Shown: positions 8,401-16,591 of the stretch, piece by piece | Layout of the letters: each line of letters starts with the position of its first letter | Position numbering within the stretch: position 1 is the first letter of the stretch | Source of the DNA: Alteromonas gilva | GTDB lineage: Bacteria; Pseudomonadota; Gammaproteobacteria; Enterobacterales; Alteromonadaceae | DNA length: 64,000 nt | Assembly (NCBI RefSeq): GCF_028595265.1 | Contig: NZ_JAQQXP010000004.1 | Coordinates: forward strand, 112,394 to 176,393 | Direction of reading: 5' to 3' | The notes under the pieces: model-generated | The model's database searches: none | Seen by the model: the letters and a program-made list of their open reading frames with translations, nothing else | Told to the model about the DNA's origin: nothing | Made by a program: the position numbers and the translations under genes

Positions 8401-9306
8401 CACCAGGTACGATTGAAGCATCCCGACCTGCAGATCATAAGCAGTTACACCGGAGCCAAAGCTGCCCTGAATTAACGCAATGGAATCCCTTACGGCTGCC
8501 TGACGTACACCTTTATCTTCGTAGTAGTCTTCGAGTAGATTTTCTGTCGCACCACTTTGAATGGTTAGTTTAATAGAATTAAAAGCATCCGGACACGATA
8601 CACGGGTACCAAAAGCGCTGCCGCTCTCATCTAAAAACACTCTTGTGTTTAGGCCGTTATAGCTAACCCGAATTGAATCAATGAAATCTTCAGTTAACTC
8701 AGTGTTGCGCATCTTTATAATTGGGGATTCAGGCTCTCTGCCATCGAGTTCATGATCAGCGATATAGCAGTCTTCCATATAATTATCCATTGTTTTCCGA
8801 AGATCATAACCTTCAGATGAAGATGAGCCATACAACACGCGACTTGGCGGGGGCGTGTTATACATTTTCACAAGGGCTGCCAACGGGTCAATTTCGCCAC
8901 TATCTCCCGAATAAACCACTGGCATAAAAGTATCTTCCACCACTTCTCTCAGCGAGGATAAAGCACTTGTAGCCAACCATGCCGGTACAGCTGCTAAAAG
9001 CGGCACGTCGTCAACGACCGCAAAAGCGCCTGAGTCCTGGGCTGAAATGATTTTCACATCGAATTTGGGCGTGATAGGTGAAGCAAGAAACGTCCACATG
9101 ATAATGCCCAAAGCGAATTCCTTGAGAGGATATGGCGCATTGGGATCCATCATTTGCTTGAAAAAGCCCCAAGCAAAATACAAAACAAGAACGGTTGCAG
9201 ATATTCCGACTAACGTGCCGTCATTAGTTGAAAGCCTGGCAATACCGTTAATCGCTTGAACAATAAATTCATGATTACCATGAACTAAAATTTCTACTTC
9301 ATCCAT
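5497..9306 (-). CDS. traG: TraG, mating-pair stabilisation / entry-exclusion protein
   Basis: About 1269 residues from the ATG at 9306 (a TTG at 9315 is possible), longer than F TraG (938). The N-terminal half matches TraG_N-type proteins: periplasmic segments and hydrophobic helices near 40-60, 350-400 and 440-470. The long polar Gln/Ser/Asn-rich C-terminal half is expected in the periplasm, as in F TraG, where it acts in aggregate stabilisation and exclusion. Residues about 995-1182 are nine near-identical 20-residue repeats (SPKSEAAP.MP.QVNSEGNE) that the F protein lacks; the C-terminus is Tyr/Gly-rich. Its promoter carries box D with TATAAT. It is the last tra gene of this minus-strand block. 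Confidence 0.9.
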   Translation of the reverse strand: MDEVEILVHGNHEFIVQAINGIARLSTNDGTLVGISATVLVLYFAWGFFKQMMDPNAPYPLKEFALGIIMWTFLASPITPKFDVKIISAQDSGAFAVVDDVPLLAAVPAWLATSALSSLREVVEDTFMPVVYSGDSGEIDPLAALVKMYNTPPPSRVLYGSSSSEGYDLRKTMDNYMEDCYIADHELDGREPESPIIKMRNTELTEDFIDSIRVSYNGLNTRVFLDESGSAFGTRVSCPDAFNSIKLTIQSGATENLLEDYYEDKGVRQAAVRDSIALIQGSFGSGVTAYDLQVGMLQSYLVRDGLAGTSYETEVDSMVFQAMRSRVYEKAGEREMFSQISTPVITALESLTFFIYPLYAVLIVLGGLGIKHIGKYMTLLLFINLWGFVKVFVDFYTAISVEQAFAASATFNPLSFDALPSTILEVEGYLATASMLTTTIPMIGMFLLFGGVHSLMGTMKGMTQSKVDGNMGAPTVATSMNAGTRTFADATQQMNSTTGGYGVGHSSLTNSGLGTEMLSSVGTTANSATTTAAASQVQSNAQAFETAYANQINSSKDVQAINQNSSAQEIANSTIDQRVKSLAKGLEDKFGVSSADSTKLALRVGGEAGVGMPKVAEMLSPLSGKVAIGLSNDRQEDYAEKWDAMKKYAQNWQESLTSKFEGSEKESLMNQWSNTDRLSKGETSSEVEKAANTLQTSLNRQSAIQNAVSDTSGFSSTQAIQWNKAASNSNLNTDDFWNKTSDIDSTKTNGELLKSAIGVNSAADFRALAQQADDGNFNGGLGTDAGAFQTAIRKLMANDGSEGLGRQASDLGLAASMYQFIGSQMRGEDDNGFKMAGDSLKQRASMIGRIADENAELTSKTSKDKPFETMRQVDDSLPTNNTNGVDVASNIAGMKGRAYQELNTDIKGEVLAGTEQVQSKVAEKDDRMKNETAIGLAAQVADSIQDGVNAGLNTLSEQDTMAEINPLHDFGTSVGSVAYDAVSGVSGWFGGEENISPKSEAAPVMPSQVNSEGNESPKSEAAPVMPSQVNSEGNEGPKSEAAPAMPLQVNSEGNESPKSEAAPAMPLQVNSEGNESPKSEAAPAMPLKVNSEGNESPKSEAAPAMPLQVNSEGNESPKSEAAPTMPLQVNSEGNEGPKSEAAPAMPLQVNSEGNESPKSEAAPTMPSQINLESNESPKGEAALYGYEAAKESARAAVTQDENGNARLEKDPYGNFTASDGSSYAPVGDIITADGEYVGEGYVDSVGNYYAYQYGQFVDMGMDDPTKNQF
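5761..6320 (-). repeat. 60-bp tandem minisatellite inside traG
   Basis: Nine copies of a 60-bp unit plus a partial one, mostly 1-3 differences per copy, the most degenerate at the 3' end of the gene. The unit is a multiple of 3, so copy-number changes keep the frame. It encodes a Pro/Glu/Ser-rich 20-residue repeat. Confidence 0.95.
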
Positions 9307-9341
9307 CGAAGACAACTACCCAAAAATAATGATTAGGCAGA

Positions 9342-9403
9342 ATTATAAAGATGGTTGACTAAGAGGGTTGCCCACAGAGCAGAGTAAATCCGCATGTCTG
9401 TGG
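9342..9403 (-). promoter_or_regulatory. traG promoter with tra-regulon box D
   Basis: Box D (9372-9403) is a perfect inverted repeat, CCACAGA-N18-TCTGTGG. On the minus strand a perfect TATAAT (9347-9342) begins 25 bp past the proximal half-site. The hexamer at the -35 position (CAACCC) is poor, which fits activator dependence. Confidence 0.7.
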
Positions 9404-9412
9404 GCGGGAATG

Positions 9413-9835
9413 TTATGGTCTAAATGCTGCTGATAGGGCCAGTCTCAAGTTGGCATTCTCCAACCCGCCATTTGATAGGATTTTTATTGCCTGACGGGTG
9501 GTTAATCTATATGCGCCTGAATACACATACTTTAACTTGGATGGAGTGGTTTTATTTGTCATTTGATACAAGTATTTTCTGTCTGAATAATACTGACCAG
9601 AAACATAATCATATTCCTCTTTTACATCTTCCCTAAATTTTGGAGGATAAAATAAAACATATTCAGGCAGATCAATTGCCAGCTCTTCATAATCAGATAC
9701 ACTTGCATCACAACGCAACAGGGTGAATAGGTAATAATCTCCGTCCTGGATACCTAAATTAACCGATTTGACTGGGCATGAAGCCCATGCCACAGTTGGC
9801 AAGAGTAAGGTTAAAAATAGTGCTATTATCTTCAT
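9413..9835 (-). CDS. Exported protein, unknown
   Basis: 140 residues from the ATG at 9835, which overlaps the stop of the preceding gene (ATGA), implying translational coupling. MKIIALFLTLLLPTVAWA is a clear Sec signal peptide, so the mature protein is periplasmic or outer-membrane associated. Two Cys residues (one right after the cleavage site, one near residue 41) could form a disulfide. No family recognised. It is paired with the gene at 9832-10311 and lies just upstream of the traG promoter. Confidence 0.65.
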   Translation of the reverse strand: MKIIALFLTLLLPTVAWASCPVKSVNLGIQDGDYYLFTLLRCDASVSDYEELAIDLPEYVLFYPPKFREDVKEEYDYVSGQYYSDRKYLYQMTNKTTPSKLKYVYSGAYRLTTRQAIKILSNGGLENANLRLALSAAFRP

Positions 9836-10311
9836 GAGCTTACCTCTGAAAGAATTGCTTTTATTGGAATCAGCCGGCACCTTGGGTCATACGATTCAGT
9901 GCATAAATTTTCAAGTCGCGTATGATCTTGCACAGTAATTCCTGAAGATAAAATTTCAGCTTTAGTAGCATCTGCCAGCTCTTGTAAAAGTAAGACATTG
10001 CTTTTTCTACCTTCAATCGAGGCTGCTGCTGATAGGGTATCTTGATGTGTAACTGAGCCATTTGATTTCTGAAGCTCCAAGCGTAATTCAACATCTTTAA
10101 TAACCTGCTCATTCCAGGCGATAAGGTTAAGGGTGCCCCAGTATTTTAATATCAGGTCCAAATTAGGCTGTCTCTCAAACGGTGTTTCTTCCTTTACGGA
10201 AGCCGCTATGACGCTCTCACCCTTTAAGCTAAAAGCCGCTACAGTCAGTGCAACAGTACATACGACAAACACCAATACCATTCTAAATGCATTTCTAAAC
10301 CAGTTTTTCAT
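9832..10311 (-). CDS. Single-pass membrane or exported protein, unknown
   Basis: 159 residues from the ATG at 10311 (AAGGT before it; upstream in-frame codons lie in promoter sequence). The N-terminus is MKNWFRNAFRMVLVFVVCTVALTVAAFSL, one hydrophobic helix acting as anchor or signal; the remainder is soluble and partly helical, with two late Cys residues. It is translationally coupled to the exported protein that follows. The promoter region has both box H and a TCAAACGGTAGCG-type element, so it belongs with the transfer regulon. Function unknown. Confidence 0.65.
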   Translation of the reverse strand: MKNWFRNAFRMVLVFVVCTVALTVAAFSLKGESVIAASVKEETPFERQPNLDLILKYWGTLNLIAWNEQVIKDVELRLELQKSNGSVTHQDTLSAAASIEGRKSNVLLLQELADATKAEILSSGITVQDHTRLENLCTESYDPRCRLIPIKAILSEVSS

Positions 10312-10345
10312 ATTCAACCTTTTAAACTTTATGTTGGAGCTTACC

Positions 10346-10381
10346 CTTTTACCGCACATTGATTTTACCGCAACCGTTTGG
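10346..10381 (-). promoter_or_regulatory. TCAAACGGTAGCG-type promoter
   Basis: Minus strand CCAAACGGTTGCG (10381-10369), 17 bp, TAAAAG (10351-10346). It lies 9 bp downstream of box H. Confidence 0.5.
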
Positions 10382-10390
10382 AACACCTTG

Positions 10391-10422
10391 CAATAGACCA
10401 CCTTTTTTCAGGGGCTGTACGG
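10391..10422 (-). promoter_or_regulatory. tra-regulon box H (one substitution)
   Basis: Minus strand CCGTACA-N18-TCTATTG, with a -10-like TAAAAT starting 24 bp past the proximal half-site. Confidence 0.5.
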
Positions 10423-10501
10423 TCACCTGTGAGAAATTCGTTGAGAGCATCAAACACTAAAGGGATAAGCTTTGGTGCTTTAAGGGCAGTAATGGCGGCA
10501 C

Positions 10502-10531
10502 TTGTATTAAACATTCTCGTTGTAGTATACT
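10502..10531 (+). promoter_or_regulatory. Sigma70-type promoter of the type III antitoxin RNA
   Basis: TTGTAT-N18-TATACT, with the start predicted near 10538, a few bases before the first antitoxin repeat. Confidence 0.65.
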
Positions 10532-10546
10532 TAGCCTGCAGTCAGT

Positions 10547-10650
10547 GGCGGTAGGAGCACCCCACGTAAAAAACTGAAGTCTCCAAACAGAATGATGTTG
10601 GCGGTAGAAGCGCCCCACGTAAAAAACTGAAGCCTTCAAACAGAATTGAC
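10547..10650 (+). ncRNA. Type III antitoxin RNA, two tandem 53-nt repeats
   Basis: Two direct repeats start at 10547 and 10600, core GGCGGTAGRAGCRCCCCACG followed by an A-rich stretch, CTGAAG, a pyrimidine box and CAAACAG. GGAG (10554-10557) can pair with CTCC (10581-10584) inside a CTG/CAG loop, forming an H-type pseudoknot. In copy 2 the arms are GAAG (10607) and CTTC (10634), a compensatory G-C to A-T change. ToxI/CptI/TenpI antitoxins are tandem pseudoknot RNAs of this kind, cut and bound by the cognate toxin. Confidence 0.7.
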
Positions 10651-10655
10651 TGCCG

Positions 10656-10681
10656 AAAGCCCCCTTCATTGGGGGCTTTTT
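10656..10681 (+). terminator. Attenuating terminator between antitoxin RNA and toxin
   Basis: GCCCCC-TTCATT-GGGGGC then TTTTT. In type III systems a leaky terminator here sets the antitoxin:toxin ratio. Confidence 0.85.
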
Positions 10682-10700
10682 GTTGATAAAAGGAATATCC

Positions 10701-11162
10701 ATGCAGTTGAAGAAGTTAGATCAGTCTTTTTACCCAGACCATACCCACCTATCTGAAGCTTTAGATAATGTGAACGGAGCTTGGATAGAGGGTAAAACAA
10801 GAGGGTATGGATTTGTTCTTATTCCAATTAACACACTGACTTTTGCGCTTCCACTGCGGTCCAATATACGTCACAAAGCTTCTTTCCCAACGGTAGGTAA
10901 GCATGGTGAAACGCATAAGGGTTTAGATTTCAGCAAAGCTCTTTTAATTCCAAACCCATCTTACATTTCAGACGAACTGTTTCTCATCCCTTCAAGAGAG
11001 CACACCCGATTAAGAAGCAAAGAGCATTATATAACTTCACGTTTTACAAAGTACGTTGAGAGGTATATAAAAGCAACCGTAGCCAATGACCGAAACATAC
11101 TCAACTCATCCGCATACAGATTTTCAACCCTACAACACTACCATGCTGAATTGAACATATAA
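10701..11162 (+). CDS. tenpN: Type III toxin-antitoxin endoribonuclease, TenpN/ToxN-like
   Basis: 153 residues from the ATG at 10701 (AGGA 6 bp upstream; an in-frame TTG at 10680 lies inside the terminator). The sequence has the pattern I recall for this toxin family: LTFALPLRSNIRHKASF in the first half, GLDFSKALLI in the middle, then EHYITSRF..YVERYI. ToxN-fold toxins are sequence-specific RNases that trimerise with their RNA pseudoknots. The context is decisive: promoter, two pseudoknot repeats, terminator, toxin. It probably serves plasmid maintenance or phage defence. The choice of TenpN over CptN rests on memory. Confidence 0.75.
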   Translation: MQLKKLDQSFYPDHTHLSEALDNVNGAWIEGKTRGYGFVLIPINTLTFALPLRSNIRHKASFPTVGKHGETHKGLDFSKALLIPNPSYISDELFLIPSREHTRLRSKEHYITSRFTKYVERYIKATVANDRNILNSSAYRFSTLQHYHAELNI

Positions 11163-11196
11163 CTTATTTGGATAGGAAACGTGTAGAGTTCCTGAC

Positions 11197-11769
11197 TTAC
11201 TCTATTTTCAAAGAATAAGAAAAACTTGTGTCATATGGTCCTTTCACAACAATTACTTCCCCCTTCCCTGTTACTCCTGAAAATTCAATCTCCTTCTTTT
11301 CCAAAGGAAGTAAGGGAAACCCTTCACTAATTGATTTTTTAACATAGCCGGTTGCTGACTGAGATAGCCCTTCCTTTGAGACTTCAAAAGAAAAAACGCC
11401 AGATATGAATACCTGGTGCATATCCAAATTGCTTTTATCCACGGTAAAATGAACTTTTGGAATAATGACACCATGCCTACAAACACCTTCTGCCCCTTCA
11501 CATCGAGTGATGGTATCCATGTTCATTTGATAATCCACGGTGGTTTCCGTTTCTTCGCTATAAAGAACCGTCAAGCTACCACCTGAATTTCCACCTCGAT
11601 TACCTGGAAACCGATTGTTCAATACCGGCCCTTTATAAACAAATTCCGACCAGGCTTCATATCTTTGTGGCAAATTTGACTCAGGGGTTGAGTTGCAACC
11701 GCATAAAGCTAGGGTTCCAGCAATAATGAAGAAGCTTGGAACAGTTTTTCTGATTAGTAGTTTTGTCAT
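11197..11769 (-). CDS. Predicted lipoprotein downstream of traN
   Basis: 190 residues from the ATG at 11769 (AAGAG upstream; an in-frame TTG at 11808 overlaps the traN stop). MTKLLIRKTVPSFFIIAGTLALCGC ends in a lipobox with Cys25. The body is beta-rich, with alternating hydrophobic residues, and has a second Cys pair around the TRCEGAEGVCRHG segment. It lies 35 bp after traN and is probably co-transcribed with it, so it is likely an envelope accessory of mating-pair stabilisation. No family recognised. Confidence 0.7.
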   Translation of the reverse strand: MTKLLIRKTVPSFFIIAGTLALCGCNSTPESNLPQRYEAWSEFVYKGPVLNNRFPGNRGGNSGGSLTVLYSEETETTVDYQMNMDTITRCEGAEGVCRHGVIIPKVHFTVDKSNLDMHQVFISGVFSFEVSKEGLSQSATGYVKKSISEGFPLLPLEKKEIEFSGVTGKGEVIVVKGPYDTSFSYSLKIE

Positions 11770-11804
11770 TTTTACTCTTAACATTAGTTTAAAAAAATAA
11801 TCAC

Positions 11805-14800
11805 TCAATTCCCTTCCGTAGGGTCAAAGCCAAACTCACAGACCGGGGGCCTGGGGGAAGCGGAGCAGTCCAGATTGTTGACAGTGCTAACGGCTGAGGC
11901 TCTAACTCCCTGAGAGTAATTCGCGGCACCATCTACTCGCTGAGTTGTTCTTTCAGAAACCGTCTGACGGGCAGCAGCATTCACCAATCGCCCACCTTCC
12001 ATTTTCTTAAAGCACCTTTGCTCAGTTGTCACTACGCCAGTGACTGGATCTTCCACTTCAAAAGATTCGCATGAAGTTTCCACCAGCTCACCACCGGCAG
12101 TAAGATTCTGTTCACCACCTTCAGATGGAACCAAATCCGCTTCAACCATTAATCCGATCCATTCACTTAAATCCAAATCTTTAAAGTCAAGACGTGACAA
12201 TTCAGATTGTGAAAGCCCTTCACAACTACTCATATCTTTATTCAACAGTGGTCCCGCTTGCTCCATAATGATTCTGGCTAGAATTGAATCGTAACAGCAA
12301 TAGTCTTGCCTTTTCTGGTAGCAAATCCCCAAAACTTTAGCCGAGCAATAATCATCACCGACAGAAAAACATTGACGCTGCCCTAATTTAACTCCCATAT
12401 CTTCTTCATTCTCATCGCACATGGTTAGCAAAGTCAGGGCCAGTTTTACATAGGAATAAATTGCGTATGCACCCATGATTGAACTCATCACATCACTTAT
12501 CGCTTCATTAACAATTAACTCTGTGCCCTCTTGGGTTGCAGTCTCAGTAAACAGCAAGCTAGCCAAATCCTCTGGAAGCATGTCGTAGACGAACTCGTAT
12601 ACCTGCTGCTCAACTTCAGCCAAAGCCGCTCCCATGGCAGACTCACCCGCCCCTTCGGCAACGACCGTCGTTCCAGCCTCAGTAACCACCTCGCCGGTTG
12701 CATTCCCCAGGACCGAGTTATACGCGCTGGAAATTGGTTCTGACAGGCTCTGCCAGGTGCTATATACAGGTTCGGAAAATTGGGTATATGCACCATCAGC
12801 CAATTCAATCAATGCTTCAGAACCACTCTGAACGGTTCCACCGAACACACCGTCAGCAGCCATTTTGTTCATTTTCATCATGCCATCAGCCATAGTGACA
12901 TAACTCAGAATGTTCAGTCCTGCCGGGGCCTCACAGCAATTCGTGCCCATGCCCGTTACCTCTGCGGAGCAATATTCAGCCTCTCCATTAAATACCCTGC
13001 AGGTAGAAGGATCGGTCGGGTCTTCACAAGAGCGGTCAGCATCAATGTTCTGCATGATGTTCGCCTGAAGAGATGCATCCAAGAACTTCCCATTGCTTTC
13101 TGTTGCACCAAACTCACAGTCTCCACCAGAGCAAGGTATTGCTCCCTGGCACACATTTGATTCTCTTTCATAGGTGTGGCTGATAGATCGCCCAGAGTCA
13201 CAACGGTAAGTCACAGTCTCGTTATAACAGTACTCTTCACCTTCATGCTCCTCTTCTTCCTCGGTCCAATCATCCACATCACGATCATACCAGTCTTCAG
13301 TGCAAGTTCGATTCACTTCAGAACAGTCAGGATTTTCACGATACTCAGCACAATAATCTGGTAGCTCTCGCAATTCATCCCAGCCCATACAAATGAGCTC
13401 TCCAGTATCCTTATCTACAGTACAGTATTCTTTTCCACCTAAAGGATCACAGGCGTAACCGTCGAGATTTATCTTCCATGTTTTGTTTGCGGTATCCCCT
13501 GGATACATTGGCCCTAATTTATCAAGGAATTCTTGTGGGAAGCCTCTTGAGCCTTCCTCTAGCGGCGTAACACTGTCGAAACGACAAAAGCTATACCCTA
13601 TATCTTCTTCAGATACCCCTGAGTCAATTAATGCATTTACCCCAGCTCCATTCCATATCTGAGAGGATATTTTGTCTTTGCAGTTTTCAGGGTACTGCGT
13701 TTCAACCTCACCAAATCCCTCACCAGTTGTATCCTTAAAATAAAACCTTACTTTGGAGTAAAACTCACCAACACCACCAACTAAAACATTCGCTTTAATT
13801 TCATATGTATTTGAAGCATCCGCCGTAATATGTCGCTTGAAGCCAAATGTTTTATCGCCAGAGAAGTAGTGCCTTCCCAAATTAATATTTTGACCGGCCT
13901 CACAATTAGGATGATCGATACCAGGTAGTTTTCTTGTGTAAGAACTAGTTGAATCAATATGTGAGTAGGCAGTTTCACCATTTACCGTAAACTCGATATG
14001 GTCATCAACATAACCATCAAGCACCACACGATCTAACTCTATCCCATCCCCTAAGTTTATAGTGACTGTTTTACCGTATTCATAAACACCACAATTATTC
14101 GCGTTTGTCGGGTCAATATAGTTGTTACCTTCATCGTTCCCTAGCTCCATCTCATAGCAACCAACTCCGCACGTTGTAAATCCAGCACCTCCTACAACAA
14201 TTGGCACTCTAATCTTTCTCGAAATTTCACAGAAAAATTCATTTCTCGTATTGGTAGTCTGGCAGGTATGCTCATCATAGGCAGGCGCATATAGACTCTC
14301 AGTAACAGTGGACGTAGTGCTCGTGCATGCCTCAAAGAAATCACCGCCGTTATTGGCTTCAACTTGCTCAATATGATTGTTGGTCGGAGTTAGCCATGAT
14401 GCGTTAGGATTAATGTCGGTATTCACTGCTTGTTGAGCCGACTGTGTAAGCATCTGATATGCCCTGCCGGAGGAAGTTGCGCCGGCTTTCAGGACATTGT
14501 GAGATTCTTTTCCTTCATCGAGCACTTTCTGATTATCACCATAGGCGCCATCGGCTTGAAAATAGTGGTCTGAGTTATTAATTTCAGAGGATAAGTAGTC
14601 TTCCTTCTCAAGATTTTCTACAGTGCCGCCACCGGCTTTCTTCCCTATTACTAAGTTACCATTATCATCCCTACTTAACGTTCGAGTTCCATCTTTTGTA
14701 TAGGACATTTTTATGCCGCCATCACCAACAGAAGCCGGAGTTCCGTGAGTAGCGCCAATACTGAGCGCCATTCCACGTTCATCATTTAAGATGGTTTCTG

Positions 14801-15137
14801 AGCTTGAATTGTCAGCTGTGTCGCTGAAGTCATAGGTTTTTGCAGCCGGGCGCTTGTTTAGCTGGTTTTGCATATAACCGGTTAGGTCTGTAGAGCCACG
14901 ATTCAACTGCTCTTGCATCTTTTGGGTAATGCCAGTTGTTTGGTGGTTTTTACGAGGATCATTGAGATTATATTTATCCTTCAACTCATCCAGGATCTCC
15001 GTTTCGCTTTCTTGGGCAAAGGACACTCTTGGGAACAATACCGCCGCACCCGCAAACACAAGCCCGAATGCCATAGCATTGGATTGCAGAAAAAAAATCA
15101 TCGTAAAAATATATACAAAAGATCGATTAACAGTCAT
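11805..15137 (-). CDS. traN: TraN, outer-membrane mating-pair stabilisation protein
   Basis: 1110 residues, nearly twice F TraN (602). The signal peptide ends near residue 41 (VSFAQ). Cys is very abundant and clustered (e.g. CRVFNGEAEYCSAEVTGMGTNCCEAPAG and CFSVGDDYCSAKVLGICYQKRQDYCCYD), the hallmark of the conserved C-terminal TraN region. In F, TraN contacts recipient outer-membrane proteins to stabilise mating pairs. The extended N-terminal and middle region is the least conserved part and probably contacts the recipient. Promoter box I lies upstream. Folding is likely to need the plasmid DsbC at 46889. Confidence 0.9.
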   Translation of the reverse strand: MTVNRSFVYIFTMIFFLQSNAMAFGLVFAGAAVLFPRVSFAQESETEILDELKDKYNLNDPRKNHQTTGITQKMQEQLNRGSTDLTGYMQNQLNKRPAAKTYDFSDTADNSSSETILNDERGMALSIGATHGTPASVGDGGIKMSYTKDGTRTLSRDDNGNLVIGKKAGGGTVENLEKEDYLSSEINNSDHYFQADGAYGDNQKVLDEGKESHNVLKAGATSSGRAYQMLTQSAQQAVNTDINPNASWLTPTNNHIEQVEANNGGDFFEACTSTTSTVTESLYAPAYDEHTCQTTNTRNEFFCEISRKIRVPIVVGGAGFTTCGVGCYEMELGNDEGNNYIDPTNANNCGVYEYGKTVTINLGDGIELDRVVLDGYVDDHIEFTVNGETAYSHIDSTSSYTRKLPGIDHPNCEAGQNINLGRHYFSGDKTFGFKRHITADASNTYEIKANVLVGGVGEFYSKVRFYFKDTTGEGFGEVETQYPENCKDKISSQIWNGAGVNALIDSGVSEEDIGYSFCRFDSVTPLEEGSRGFPQEFLDKLGPMYPGDTANKTWKINLDGYACDPLGGKEYCTVDKDTGELICMGWDELRELPDYCAEYRENPDCSEVNRTCTEDWYDRDVDDWTEEEEEHEGEEYCYNETVTYRCDSGRSISHTYERESNVCQGAIPCSGGDCEFGATESNGKFLDASLQANIMQNIDADRSCEDPTDPSTCRVFNGEAEYCSAEVTGMGTNCCEAPAGLNILSYVTMADGMMKMNKMAADGVFGGTVQSGSEALIELADGAYTQFSEPVYSTWQSLSEPISSAYNSVLGNATGEVVTEAGTTVVAEGAGESAMGAALAEVEQQVYEFVYDMLPEDLASLLFTETATQEGTELIVNEAISDVMSSIMGAYAIYSYVKLALTLLTMCDENEEDMGVKLGQRQCFSVGDDYCSAKVLGICYQKRQDYCCYDSILARIIMEQAGPLLNKDMSSCEGLSQSELSRLDFKDLDLSEWIGLMVEADLVPSEGGEQNLTAGGELVETSCESFEVEDPVTGVVTTEQRCFKKMEGGRLVNAAARQTVSERTTQRVDGAANYSQGVRASAVSTVNNLDCSASPRPPVCEFGFDPTEGN

Positions 15138-15198
15138 TTATTAGCGCCACGTATGAATAGTCGATGGCATTTTAATAGCGAACTTTAAACGCAAGTCG

Positions 15199-15230
15199 CG
15201 GTAGAGCCTGTTAATTTGCCAAGTCTGTTG
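15199..15230 (-). promoter_or_regulatory. tra-regulon box I (traN promoter)
   Basis: Minus strand CAACAGA-N18-TCTACCG; TAAAAT starts 25 bp past the proximal half-site, about 60 bp from the traN ATG. Confidence 0.6.
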
Positions 15231-15256
15231 TAGCTCTGACTTTGAGAGAGGGAAAA

Positions 15257-15278
15257 GAGGCCCACAGAAGCAGGCCTC
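15257..15278 (-). terminator. Terminator after traU
   Basis: Minus strand GAGGCC-N10-GGCCTC followed by TTTT, 27 bp after the traU stop. It separates the traF-traU unit from traN, which has its own promoter. Confidence 0.75.
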
Positions 15279-15304
15279 GAATTGTTATTACGCTCTGGCT
15301 CTTG

Positions 15305-16459
15305 CTAGTCGCTATTGCCGCTGCCGGTTCTCACACAGCAATCACGCCAGTTCCAAATCATATAAATATAGGCGTTGTCTTTACCTGGCCGCGTCCTGCC
15401 CCCAAATGGCGTACACCACCTCGCTGTACTCATACCCATTGGATGGCAGCAATCTTTAAATGCGTCGGTGCCATCACCAACTGAGCCCCCTAAGTCAGAT
15501 TGCAAATTTGCCGGGTCGGTACCTTCATCCAGTGTAGGTATCGATGTTTTAAGTTCTGGAGAGCCTGCTTCTGGCACAGGATAAATCAAAGAAAACTTAT
15601 ATTGTGAACGTGGGATAGTTGGATAGTAGTCAGGCCCACACATCGCGTCATTACCTACAGTTTTTTGAGCTAACCCTTTTCTATGCAAAGACGCTAACAC
15701 ACGCTGAGTAATGAGCGATGAACTTGCGACAGGGTCATTCTGATAATTCACGTTGCCAGTCAGTGGGTACAACATTCCGTCACAGCCTGCACACCCATAA
15801 AACTCTTCCTGCTGGTCATTAGCCGTGGTTGTCACACAATCAGCACTGCACCATAACGCCGCAATCGGATTTGCAAATATTATTGCTTCCGGGTTAAGCA
15901 ATAGGCTCAGCATGTCATCATTCCAAAGAGGGTCAATTTCAGACAAATACATTAGGTCAAAATCCATGTACCCATCTGTGCAATTGGGCATAACTAGCAT
16001 GTTCAAAATGGTCATCAGCGGGTATGAGAAATAGTGATACTGATAGAATGAGTTGTTACTTTTATCCTCATCTACTTCCATATCATTGATACCCAACCCT
16101 GATAAAGTGTCTTGCAGCTTTATGCCGCCTAGTGATGGTGAGCACCAAGGAGTTGTAACTACTTCATTTAACTTGCTGGGCGACCAGAATCCCAGTGGAT
16201 AACCATACTCAGGTATTCCAAGTGCATCTGTACATGAACAGACTGGTCCGTTGCTCGCAGCGCCATCAGGAGCTTCAGCAATTGTCGCGCCCATCAGGCT
16301 AATACCATCTAGAAAGCAGTCCCAACACACCTGGTCAAATACATTAGTTAATACATTTGCGTCATCACACATAGGGTTCACATCTGTACTTTGTGCATGG
16401 ACTGTTGATGATATAGCCATAACTAAAAGCCACCCTGCAAGCAACTTTATAGACTTCAT
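15305..16459 (-). CDS. traU: TraU, conjugal transfer pore/pilus assembly protein
   Basis: 384 residues from the ATG at 16459 (AGGG upstream; an in-frame GTG at 16468 is weaker). MKSIKLLAGWLLVMAISSTVHAQ is a signal peptide. The mature region has the TraU pattern: paired Cys (VCWDCFLDG, CSCTDALG), GYPLGFWSPSKLNEVVTTPWCSPSLGG, and FDLMYLSEIDPLWNDD. TraU is a periplasmic F-type T4SS component needed for DNA transfer more than for pilus formation. Length agrees with the family (about 330 in F). It is part of the traF-trbC/W-traU unit. Confidence 0.92.
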   Translation of the reverse strand: MKSIKLLAGWLLVMAISSTVHAQSTDVNPMCDDANVLTNVFDQVCWDCFLDGISLMGATIAEAPDGAASNGPVCSCTDALGIPEYGYPLGFWSPSKLNEVVTTPWCSPSLGGIKLQDTLSGLGINDMEVDEDKSNNSFYQYHYFSYPLMTILNMLVMPNCTDGYMDFDLMYLSEIDPLWNDDMLSLLLNPEAIIFANPIAALWCSADCVTTTANDQQEEFYGCAGCDGMLYPLTGNVNYQNDPVASSSLITQRVLASLHRKGLAQKTVGNDAMCGPDYYPTIPRSQYKFSLIYPVPEAGSPELKTSIPTLDEGTDPANLQSDLGGSVGDGTDAFKDCCHPMGMSTARWCTPFGGRTRPGKDNAYIYMIWNWRDCCVRTGSGNSD

Positions 16460-16476
16460 TACTTTCACCCTTTAGC

Positions 16477-16581
16477 TCAATGGTTCGCGAGATAAAACAA
16501 CATGCAAACCACCGGAAAAATCACCAGAAAAGTCTTTGAACATATTGTGGAATACATACTAGAATCAGCTTGCTTAATCAT
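16477..16581 (-). CDS. Possible 34-residue membrane peptide
   Basis: ATG at 16581 preceded by GGTG, stop at 16477. The sequence has one hydrophobic segment (FLVIFPVVCMLFYLA). It fills the gap between the 45-residue ORF and traU exactly. Size and composition are the only evidence. Confidence 0.35.
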   Translation of the reverse strand: MIKQADSSMYSTICSKTFLVIFPVVCMLFYLANH

Positions 16582-16591
16582 ATGTCACCAA

